Below are positions 9,436 through 20,198 of a DNA stretch of 64,000 bases, in pieces; position 1 is the first letter of the stretch, and each line of letters begins with the position of its first letter. The position numbers and the translations under genes were made by a program. The notes under the pieces were generated by a model, which saw only the letters and a list, made by a program, of their open reading frames with translations, was not told the origin of the DNA and did not search any database. The stretch comes from Mycoemilia scoparia (taxonomy: Eukaryota; Kickxellomycota; Kickxellomycetes; Kickxellales; Kickxellaceae): the NCBI GenBank assembly GCA_027575805.1, contig JANBPU010000007.1:226172-290171 (forward strand). Reading direction: 5' to 3'.

Positions 9436-12400
9436 ATGACAGCATATTTAAGCCGTGTCTTGGGGCAAAATGGCTCGATCCGTTGCCTGAATAGGGTTTA
9501 TATAAAAGGAACACCTTTTGTAACCACTTTTGGTCTCAAAAGCTACTCGACTGAAAGAAATATTTATAGCCATACGCTTCATTTGCCCAAAACGGACTTT
9601 CCCCAGAGAGCCAATGCAGCGAAAAGGGAATCGCAGTTTCGGAAGCGCTGTACAACTGAGTTGTACCAATGGCAGGTATGTTGTCAAATATCAAACTATT
9701 ATTAGATAAACATCTATGATATTTCCTATTGATCCATGAGTATGGTATCAGTCTCAAACCAATATGCTACCTTTTTATGCACATACATATCTTTATCATA
9801 GCTCAACGACCATACCAGAAAAGACGCCTTTGTCTTACACGATGGTCCTCCATATGCGAATGGATCGCTCCACAGTGGCATGTTATATTTGTTTTTAATA
9901 TCTTATTTGTGTGTATTGTTTCTAAATTTGAGTACAGTGTAATTGAACTAAGATTTCCATTTTGATGTATAGGTCACTTTTTAAATAAGGTGCTAAAAGA
10001 TATAATCAATCGCTACAATGTCTTGAAAGGTCGCAGAGTATTGTAAGTGGCAGTTTTAATATCACTGAGGCACCAACTAAATAATATGGGTTATGGGCTG
10101 ATTTTCAGAGAATGTATGAGGGTACCTGTCTGTTCTGTTCCCTTTTGGTGGAGAACTTGTTAGATATCTTTTTATACTAAATGATCATTTGTATTGCATA
10201 TATAGCTATAAGCCTGGTTGGGATTGTCATGGTTTACCAATAGAGATCAAAGCGTTGGAATTGCTTAAGGTCAGCAATAATGCATGTATATCAGCAAAAA
10301 CTCATTTGTGATTAAGGTCAAAGTTGAATAGAGTTCGACCGATCGCAAATCATTAATATTATTATAGTACTAAATATTTACCACATTTTTAGAAACGGGG
10401 CGTAAAGGATCTCAGTCCAAAGGAAATTAGACACCATGCTCGCGAGTTTGCTCACAAAACAGTCAATGAGCAAATGGAAGAATATAAGCGCTGGGGAATC
10501 ATGGGAGACTGGAAAAATCCATACTTGACATTGGGTACATTTTAAATCGTTAAGATTATGAGTAAAATTCTGGTTTATTACTTGAAGATTACACATATTT
10601 TTCAAAATTCAATTTAGATCCGAAATATGAGACCAATCAGCTAAAAGTATTCTACAAAATGTTCAAAAAAGGTATGGTAGTTCAGTATATTTGTGCCCCG
10701 CAGATATTCCACAATACTATACTCACAATATTAATTGGGTGTAGGGTTAATTTACCGTCAAAACAAGCCAGTGTATTGGTCCCCATCCTCAAGGTAGTTG
10801 ACTGCTTTATTATAAATGGATTCAATGCCTACCTTATCTTTGATTACTAAAGTTTGAATTTTCTTATAGAACCGCGCTTGCTGAAGCCGAGTTGGAATAC
10901 AATGAAAAGCATGTCAGTCGGAGTGTGTACACACAGTTTAAGCTAACCCCAGCTTGTAAGTATTTACCATATGAAACTATGGGCCAAAATGCTCCTTTTC
11001 TGTCTCTGACTTTACATACATATGTATATGTTTTAGCATTTGCGAAACTTGGTTTGAAGGATTGCAAAGCTCAAGCTTTCTTTTTGGCATGGACGACGAC
11101 TCCCTGGACACTTCCAGCAAATAAAGCACTTGCTGTAAATAAAGATCTAGACTATATAGTTCTTTCCGTCAAGGACGGAATTCAAAGCAATACGTATATA
11201 TTTGCTGGCAGCAGACTTGAATTCCTGAAGAGTGCTTTTGGAGACAAGTTTGGTGAAAGTAAAATTAAGATAGTGAAAGAGCTGAAGGGTATACATAAAA
11301 CAGAAACTATATAAATCATGCCGATCTATCTTATATTGACTCTAATGGCGCTCGAAAATTTTCATGTTCACATGTAGGAAATGACCTTGCTGGTTGTAGT
11401 TACATCCATCAGTTTACAGGTGAAACTTCCCCTGTTCTTTCTGCAGATTATGTCAGTGCAGATTCGGGCACAGGGATTGTACATTCGGCTCCTGGTCACG
11501 GAAAAGAGGATTATGAGTTTGGGGTTGCGAACAACCTCACCATATTTTCTCCTGGTAAGCAAGGATATAAAATAACTAAAAAGAAATTGAGCCCTCCCTG
11601 ACCTTGTTTTGATGGATTTTTCCTTTAAACACTTGATTTTTTAGTTGATGGCGAAGGGAGATTTACTGATGAAGTCGATCCTAGATTGAAAGGAAAGCAA
11701 GTCCTAAGCGAAGGAACCACTGAAACCATATCAATCCTCAACGAAAAGAATCTCATTATACACGAAGAGAAATATACGCACAGCTACCCATATGACTGGA
11801 GAACAAAACTACCAGTCATTCAGAGGGCAACACCCCAATGGTTTGCCAATGTTCAAAGTATACAAAAGCCGGTTGTAGAGGCACTAAAGGGAGTCAAAAT
11901 GATACCCGAGTCTGGCCATAGGCGCCTAGAAGCATTTGTCAGGGGCAGGAAAGAATGGTGCATATCTCGACAGCGATCATGGGGTGTCCCGATCCCTGTG
12001 CTATACGACTTGGAGACTGGAGAGCCATTACTAACAGATGCTTCCATTACCCACATTATCAAGGTTATTGGCGAAAATGGAGGGTCTGATGCATGGTGGT
12101 TGCTTCCTACAGAAAAGTTCGTTCCGGAGGAGTATAAAAATAGGCGTTACAGACGCGGAGAAGATACAATGGATGTGTGGTTCGATAGTGGAACATCATG
12201 GGCCTCAATTCAAAGTGATTTAGACAAGCTATCTAAAAGACAAGCAGATATGTACCTTGAGGGCAGCGATCAGCATCGTGGGTGGTTCCAGTCTTCCCTT
12301 TTAACATCTTGTAAGTCCCACTAGTATATATGTGTGGTTATTTTTGAAGGCGCGAAATGCACCGCAACTTTTGTCATGCATAAAAACAGCCACCCAAACT

Positions 12401-14515
12401 GACTTTATGTTGTAGTCAAATGTATTTAACATTCTCGCCAAAAATAATCTGTCAGATACACATTGGACTTACCTAATTCGCTGGAATGCTATAGATGCGG
12501 CTAGGGAGCTTGTACCCTACAAGACAGTTTTGACACATGGCTTCATCCAGGACGAAAGCGGTAAAAAGATGTCAAAGTCTCTTGGAAATGTTGTTGTTCC
12601 TGACACCATCATCAATGGGGGAAGAGACAAGAAAGCCCAGCCAGCATATGGTGTGGATGTGATGCGTCTGTGGGTGGCTTCGACCGACTACAGACACGAT
12701 GCCAATATCGGTCCGGTGCTTATTGCCAAGACATCAGAGAACATGAGAAAGATCAGGAACACGATTAGATTCATGTTAGGCAATCTTGATGGCTTCACAC
12801 ATAAGCAGCTTGTGCCATATGAAAATCTTACCCCAGTATGTAAATTAATATCTACTTATGGAAATCTGTATACACAATTAAATCACTGTCCCCACACACG
12901 CACATATGGATCATGATTTTGAAGGGTACCTTTTGGTGGCTAACGATTAAGGGGGCAATCACAGCCAAATGAGCGATCGCCATTTACTAGCAAATAGTCG
13001 CCCTTAAAAAATAACCACCCATATGATCTCTCATATTTGTCAATATTGCTAGACTTGATGTTTATCAACACAGCACTGATTCCTCATTTTGTATAATATG
13101 GCCAATGTGTAGATCGACAAATACATCCTTCATGAACTAGCCGTGTTCAAAGACAAATCAAAGGAAGCATACGAGTCTTTTGCCTTCTACCAGGTCTTGC
13201 GCGAAGTGAATATATTTACAAACGTGAAACTCTCTGCACTATACTTTGATATCATCAAGGACCGTCTTTATGCTGACCATGGTTGCAGCACTCGGCGGTT
13301 GGCAGCACAGACATCTCTTTATCACATATTTATAAACTATGTGACAACCATTGCTCCGATCCTGTGCCATTTGGTCGAAGAAGCATACTCCTTTGCCAGC
13401 AATGATCTGTTGACAGAAAAGAAATCTAGTATATTCAAAGAGCCATGGCAACAAGTGGTACGTAAAAATCTATATAGCCTTTTACACCGCCTGAGAAAGA
13501 ATATCTCTATAATTACTTTGTCAATATCGTATTTACAAACATAATGGACAGACTGACCCTGAAACCTAACATTCTATACAACAGGACCCAGCATGGTCAA
13601 ACCCAGAAATAAAGTCTGAATGGGAAATACTTCTCCAAATTCGCACCACTATAAATCAGGCCATTGATGCTGGTAGACAAGGCGGGTAAGCATTGCTGAG
13701 ATACTCCAGAAAGATCATCTATCCTGGCTTTGACTAGCTTATTATAGCAGTTCTAAACTACAAACTCATCTCTGCCCTTATATATATATATATATATATA
13801 TAGAACGATCGGAAGCTCGCTAGAATCAGCTGTCGACATCTCCATAGAGGATGAAGAGCTAAGAGGAATTGTGGACAGATATGGCAAGTATTATATGCAA
13901 AGAAGTTATGAAATAGCACCTTGGGGGAGGTGAGCATTATGCATGAGCATACATTCAGAGTGGAGTTAACAATGGGTGATTGTGTGTGTGTGAGAGTTTT
14001 GATTATTAAGGCATGAATTTATCAGGGACCAATCATGCTTAAATTATTTTTACTGAAATTTATGTAGCACAAGACCTGAAAGAAGCCAGTATTATATCCA
14101 ACATCGTGGTCAGCGAGAAGCCAAGCATTGATGTCCAGGAAAAAATATATAGACAAAATGGAAGCGTCTCGTTTGGATCAGGTAGGTGGTTTATAGGGAA
14201 TATATATATACTCTAACAGTTTGTGGCCATGGCTTAATCAGCTGTGCTGATGTTATAGCTCACTTTGTATGTGAATATATATTACACAGCTTTGATTGTC
14301 ATTAACTCCTTTGATTTTTGGGATTTTCCACACCCATGTGTGTATGTGGGTGTATAGATTCTACAGAGGAGCAAATGAATAGCCACACTAGATACACCAT
14401 AACACTTGGTAAGGCAGAAAAATACAAGTGTCCCAGATGCTGGGTCTATTCATCTGACACTAAAGATGAGCTTTGTCAAAGGTGTGTGGAGGCCGTCAAC
14501 AAAAACGCTGTTTAG
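9436..14515 (+). CDS. ISM1: Mitochondrial isoleucyl-tRNA synthetase
   Basis: Seventeen exons: 9436-9675, 9802-9877, 9973-10042, 10206-10269, 10393-10534, 10618-10671, 10745-10793, 10870-10955, 11037-11288, 11378-11554, 11645-12310, 12495-12835, 13113-13457, 13585-13685, 13804-13883, 14068-14181, 14358-14515; 1004 residues, normal for the family. It charges tRNA-Ile in mitochondria. The N-terminal 45 residues are basic and Ser/Thr-rich like a targeting sequence and precede [16 protein letters not shown]. The HIGH-type motif is HSGH at 104-107, the editing domain starts near [19 protein letters not shown] is at 650-654, and the C-terminal zinc motif has CPRC and CQRC. Introns 2 (9878-9972) and 15 (13884-14067) begin with GC; GT alternatives delete the HSGH glycine or run into a stop. 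Intron 14 ends with a (TA)n run directly before the AG. Confidence 0.92.
10083..10162 (-). repeat. Dispersed repeat family D, reverse-oriented copy in an IleRS intron
   Basis: The stretch from ATGGGTTATGGGCTGATTT through GTATGAGGG to CTTTTGGTGGAGAACTTG matches the reverse complement of about 56386-56470 with scattered mismatches. It lies wholly within IleRS intron 3 (10043-10205). Confidence 0.65.
12904..13024 (+). repeat. MITE-like repeat family A, copy 1, in an IleRS intron
   Basis: A 121-bp element with imperfect terminal inverted repeats: ATATGG...TTTTGAAGGGT on the left and CCCTTAAAAAATAACCACCCATAT on the right. The core GGGGGCAATCACAGCCAAATG recurs at about 56050 and, changed, at 60148 and 63970. 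It lies within IleRS intron 12 (12836-13112) and leaves the splice sites intact. Confidence 0.75.
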
Positions 14516-16388
14516 TATAGCTGCAAGGTGCGGTTCAAATATTTAAGCAAAGTATCAAACAAATAAGCACAATGGCATGAATGCCATTTTTACTAGACAA
14601 ACGAATGGTACCAAGTACCTTCGTAGGCCATATGCAGTAGTTATCCTTTACAATCAGGTCGCGTTGACCACAGCTACTTTTCTAGAAATACAATTGAATT
14701 TTATTATCTTCGAAAACGCCTCTAGGGCAAAGGAAATGCCGATAGTTTAATATTACCATGGGTGTTCTTTGTATTTTGGTACACACTGATTTTATACTTG
14801 AGATTTTGAGAGATTACAGCCTTGTGCTTCTTTTGACTATCACCTGGCCAAGACTTGGTTTGCACAGTAGATCCTGACAGAAGTTCAAGCATTTGCAATC
14901 ACTGGATACAGAGTGAAGGCTGCTAAATCCCGTATCCTGCGCCATTGTCGCTGGCTACACGGGTGTGGGCGTGTTTGCCGTGAGGAGAGTCCCACCCTTG
15001 CTGTTGCTGCCTCTTTGACACCGAGGTTAGGATTTAAGTTTTAGACCTACACTGTTTGGTCCCCGGCGTCCTAAAAGTCCTGGAGCAGGGTTTCCAATAA
15101 TAATAATGCTGTATACAAACATGGTCACGGCCATTGAGCAAACTTTTCAAGTTTAAGCACAGCATATGGGAGTAGGCAGGCAGCAATCAAAATGACACCA
15201 AAACCCAAGCCGTGTGTGAGTGGTCAATGGGACTATGACCAATTGATCATTGCATTGGGTAAAATATCTGAGGGCGTGATATGTGTATGTGAAACCAGAA
15301 ACAGAATCTGTGGTGGTGGAAAAGAATGAAAAGGTATGGAAGCAATTTGAGCCAAGAACGTGGGGGCGCACCATTATTAGCTCAAAGAACCAAAGAAGTC
15401 AAATTCATAGACATGACTACACAAAGCACACATACAAACACAGGAATGTGGCTAGTCCCTCCCGGCCATTTTCGTTAAAGGATATAGTCACTGATGTGGT
15501 TTCTACGCAAAGTGTAGGGCCTGCTTTAACTTTTCCAGATTGCTAGGAGACAAGGTGGCCAGCAGGGCTCTAGCAGCAAAAACAGATACGAAGTACTTGC
15601 ATCTGAGAGGCCATGTTGTGTGTTCTGTGGGCAAATCAGATGCAGGTTAAACAAACAGTGTAAAGTAAGCATGCCAGCACAGCGATTGACGGAATGGACA
15701 ATTTTGCGAACGCTTTATGGTTTGGCTGCATTCTGCGCAGTGCTCTTTCCTGCTTTGGTAGTGGACGGGATTTATGGATAGTGGGGTAGGAGAGACAAGG
15801 GGAAGACACAGAACAGCCAACACCAGTGAGCACTGGTAACAAGGATGAGGCCAAGAAAGAGAGTGGTTAGGCTGGGGCTATGGCGGGGCCAGATGAGGGA
15901 ACCAGCTGGAACCAGTTGGTATTGGCTTTTATATTTAGTGATGGACCGCCTCCACTATAGTCCCTACTATCAGGTCATGGCAGGGAAGGAAAAGCCAGAC
16001 CGCAGGAAGATGGTGGTGTGGTGACATGGCCATGGCCATTTTTCAGCATATAGCGCCCGGTAGGAAGGGCGAGAGAGGTCAAGCTTAGAAATCGATCACG
16101 GGTGTTGAATAGGGTGGATTGTGTGGCTGGATCCAAATGGCAGAAGAAAATACAAAGGCTGGGCACGCACCCCGGGGGTGTGGCGGGTCGAGCCAAAGAC
16201 TTTAAGGAGGAGAGAGTGGGACGGCGAACAGGCATAGGCACACTTTCACGAAAATCAATTTGAGGGTTTGCAGAAGGTAGAGTTTGCGTACTAGCTTCCT
16301 TCTCTTTTTCTCTTTATCACACTTCTTTCTTTTATAACTTTGCGGGTTACTTGACCGAGCACCTTTCCAGCACACAGACTCGCAAGCA
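14516..16388. other. Long intergenic region after IleRS
   Basis: About 1.9 kb with no supported gene. A short inverted repeat AATGGCAT/ATGCCATT lies just past the IleRS stop near 14571-14589 and may belong to its 3' UTR. Around 14930-15080 the sequence is GC-richer and contains GAGGAGAGTCCC at 14982-14993, discussed as a weak ncRNA candidate. The 87-codon frame at 15283-15546 lacks an ATG and homology. Confidence 0.5.
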
Positions 16389-16850
16389 ATGAAGTGTACC
16401 AGCCTGTCCCCCGATGACAAAAAGTATGTTGAGGGCATCTTCCAGGTCGACCCCAAGGTAGGAGAGCTGCCATGCCACAAGGCCGGGGACGATAGTGGTA
16501 GTGAAGGTAAGTGGCAGATAAACCCATTGGGGCTTGTCTTGGGCTCGAAGCCAAGGCCTCGTAGCAAGAGGCTATGACACGCGGCTGCCTGGGACACAGC
16601 CCCGACAATGGCGGCCCACACAAACATACAGGAACCTCCAGACTGGTGTGCATCCTGGCTCGCCCACCAACCCCCTGCCACCAGCACATGGCTGATGCCG
16701 TCCCTTTGTATTCCTTTTTATAGCAAGCAGCCTTCCTCTCGACGATGACACTGCTCGCGCAGACGATCCAAAGAACCTGCAGAAAACCAAGCAGTATGGA
16801 AGGCGCAGGGTTCGTGATATTGAAAATCAGCAGGAATCAGTAAAGTCCAG
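16389..16850 (+). CDS. Candidate 5' exons of the Sds3-like gene
   Basis: Two possible exons, 16389-16506 and 16724-16850, join in frame (GTAAGT donor, TATAG acceptor) to give 81 residues that start acidic and end basic (QYGRRRVRDIENQQ). The second has a GTAGGC donor whose phase matches an acceptor at 17484 inside the first exon of the next gene. That would give a longer 5-exon protein skipping the ATG at 17435. The alternative is a separate small gene, or no gene. No homology is recognised in this part. Confidence 0.4.
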
Positions 16851-17434
16851 GTAGGCAAAGAATCCATTCTATCATTTTATCCGTCTCTGGTTATAGATTA
16901 ATGATCCACCGTACGAGTGTGTCAGTGTGTGAAGGGTGGGTGTGCTCTGCATCAAGCTTTGCTGGCCTCGCCCACCATCATCATCGTCCTCTTTACACCT
17001 GCCTGCGCGCCACCCCTCCCCAAATCATTTTCCATTGTATATTTGCTGTGTCTATTGGATACCACGGCTTTGTTGTGGGTTAATCTCTGCTTTCTCACAT
17101 ACAAAGCCCCCTCCATTTTAACTTCATTGCCTTAGCTTATACAATACCTGGTTCTTTTGTTTCTGCTCTAATATTAACCTATTCTGCTCTCCCTTTTATT
17201 TCTCTTGCACCCTCAAACACACTCACTGACATCCTCGCTCTTCCTTTTGGCTGATTTGCCTCTGGCTCGCTCTCACCACCTTTCCTTTCCCATTACTGCT
17301 CTCTTCACTAATATCTGCCACTGTACTAACTACTGCCTTTTATCTCCTCACCCTTGTCTCTTCATTTTGCTGGTGTCCCATCGTGCGTGTGTGCGCCTCT
17401 CCCTCTCGCTTCTCTCCCGCCCTCTGCATCTATA

Positions 17435-20198
17435 ATGTCTGCTTCAACCATGGTTTCGCCCAAATCGCCGGCTACATCCTTCAGCCGCTCCTACCTGCGT
17501 ATGGACTCGTCTCCAAAAAGCCTGTTTGAAGCCAAGCGGCGGAAATTAGACCTTGAGGCTGAGGCCCTGTCCAAGAGAGAGCTCCCAGAATACCTGATTC
17601 TTGAACGAAAAGCCGAGGTTCGGTGGGAAGAACGGACCAGGAAAATCAAGCTCATGATGCAGCTTATGTGCCACCAGAGAGAACTGCACAAAAGCGAAGC
17701 AGTCCGAAGAATTAATGGCTCCTATATTGTAAGTACACACACAGCCATATCGTTTCTAGACCACCAGCCTTTAAAGGTGTGAGAGCAACACCGCACGGTG
17801 CCTGCTCTTCCTATTCTTCTGGCCATGTTTGTGTGTTTGGCCGACTCTATCTGCATCTATTTTAATCAACTGAGACAGATAAAGGCAGGGGGGCAGCTAT
17901 CCAATGCCAGCGAATCCCTGTCAGCTTTGGCACGCACACTCATACACAGAAAGCCATTATGGACCAAACTTGGCTCTCTAAAAAACCATATGTGTGCGTG
18001 TGTATGAGACCACACTTGTGGCTACGTTACACCGGCCATCATGGATACATTTGGAAAAACTTCTCTGCATATCACACATGTGTAATAAGCATTGGCCCAG
18101 CTAATAAGTATATATACAATACCACCTTCTACAGGAGTCAAAGGCAAAAATCCGCCAGGCCATGTTGGCAAGCTGCCATCGGCGGCTACACGAGCTTAGA
18201 AGAACACACAGCAAGCTCGTGAGTTCCAGGGCTCAGCGTGAAAAAGAAGAGGAGCTGGAGCGCCTCAAAATCCAAAGCGAGGCAGGCAGCGCACAAAATA
18301 TTCCTAGTAAGTAGCAGCACCGATACACATTATTTTCCCTATATTGCCAGCATATGAGAATAGCAATAGTAGCAATAACAGCACACCAACAACCAGAAAA
18401 CCATGTTTTGTGGATTGCTACTGCTCTCTTGGCTTTTGCATGAGTGTTTGTTACAGCCACCATTACTATGCGGTCTTGTTTCATTATTACTATTGCGCCT
18501 TTCCACGCCCTGATTCCTTACCTTGATTTTGTCTTTTGTATTGTTGAATTTGCAGCCCAAAGCCAAGACTCTGCCTTCTATGACAAGGACACCACAACTA
18601 CCACCACAGAAAACGCTTCTGCTAATGGCTACTTGCATAACGCACTCGCCCCTCCAGCGGCAGGAGCCGCAATGGTTCCTGCTTCTGGTGAAGGGGGTCA
18701 TGAGGGTGTGCTTGGGGCGGCGGACAACAGACACCCAGCGCAGCCTTATGGCAGCAGTGCTCCTATAGAGCAACGTAGATCACCAGAAATTCCCGCATAC
18801 TCAAACCAGTTCAGTAGACCCACAGCTTATTCGCCAGTCACATGCGAGGCTCCGTATGGCCAGCCCGCATACTATTCTGAGGCTCCTCACGAAGGCAGGC
18901 GGCACACGGCTGCTAATGATTATGATGGATACGCCTCTTCATCCACGCAACACTACAGATCCGAGGAAAGGCCGCCGGCATACTATCCCGCAGCTATTGA
19001 AGAGCAGGCCTACATGGACAGAAATGGTGTGCCTCCAGTACTGCCGCCCGTTCCCGCTAACGAACACCACCGGCATTACTATGCACAGGAGCAATATCCT
19101 GAAGAAAGAATCTCCAGTTCTTACCGCCAGCCAGCCGCCGATGGAAGGCCATATGTCAATGGCCATGTGTGGGAAGCAGAGCAGCATAGATCCCGCCCCA
19201 CGAACTACGTTTCAGACCGTGATCAGGCACCACAACCACAATACGAGCAAGGCTACTATGAGCACCAGGCGCAGCCGCCAGCAGACGGATCCTATGCAGA
19301 AAGCAGACCCAATGGCTACGTGCCAAACGGCTATTACAGTAGACCAGGGACGCCAGAGTTCTCACGCAGCGCTCGCCAAGGATACTCTCGCCAGCACCAT
19401 AACCAAGGCTATGATGAGCCTACTGCTAGCCAAGCTATCGGAGTTCCCTCCTCAACATACTATCAAGATGGGAGATATACTGATCGCTACCAATACCACC
19501 AGCCACCGCCAACGGCCCACGAGGCTGTGGCAAAAAATAGCATAGACAGTGGTTACCAACAGCAGCAACACCACTATGGCGGCCATACCGATCAAGATAG
19601 TGTTACCGAAATACGGCGGAGCTGGAATGAGGGTGGCGCTGGGTCCGACTACCACCGCCAGCCACCCCTACCTTCACATACCGCTGCCGCTGTTTACCAT
19701 GCACCGCCTCCACCTGAACCAGACCGTCTAAAAACACCACAAGCCTTGCCGGTCTTGCCATCGATACACTCGATGATCTCTCGTGACTACAGCAGCAGCG
19801 CTCCCAGAAGCAACAGAGACCCAGATGCGTTGCCTGTAGTCAGCCTGCCACCAATCATGGCGTCACAGCAGCAGCAGGGCCATCAGTACCACCAACTGCC
19901 GCATGCATACCCTTCACCCCACCCCCCAGCACCCATTTCTCGATCCTCAGCCCCTCACCATCATCCTCATCAGCACCAGCTGGCTGGCGGCGTGGATGCA
20001 TCGCCCGTGGCACCTCTGCACCGTCCTCAGGCTGTGGATATCCCCAAAATCCCATCAATATCCATGCTACTTGCAAAGGACACGCAGCCACCACCATCAT
20101 TATTACAACAACCATCACAAACCACCACGCCACATAGCCAAAACTATCATCACTATAATCCCAATAGCCATATACCCTATTCTTCATCTCGATACTGA
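17435..20198 (+). CDS. Sds3-like coiled-coil protein with a long low-complexity tail
   Basis: Exons 17435-17728, 18135-18306 and 18556-20198; 702 residues if started at 17435. Residues about 28-150 form a charged helical region (KRRKLDLEAEALSKRELPEY, then Arg/Glu-rich helices) whose spacing resembles the Sds3-like domain. In Sds3/Brms1 proteins that domain mediates dimerisation and Sin3 binding in Rpd3-type histone deacetylase complexes. This resemblance was judged by eye and is not proof. The remaining 550 residues are disordered: rich in Gln, Pro, Tyr, His and Ser, with repeated PAYY/AYYSEAP-like patches and the short motif LPVLPSIHSMIS near the end. The introns are long for this window (406 and 249 nt). 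The sequence before the start is a strong pyrimidine tract (17160-17430). An unrelated transcription regulator is the main alternative. Confidence 0.6.

Noticed and set aside
13884..13930. GT donor at 13931 as end of IleRS exon 15
   Set aside because: Reading on to this donor puts the next exon in a frame with an early stop; the GC donor at 13884 keeps it open.
15283..15546. 87-codon open frame
   Set aside because: Starts at GTG rather than ATG and shows no domain or splice support.
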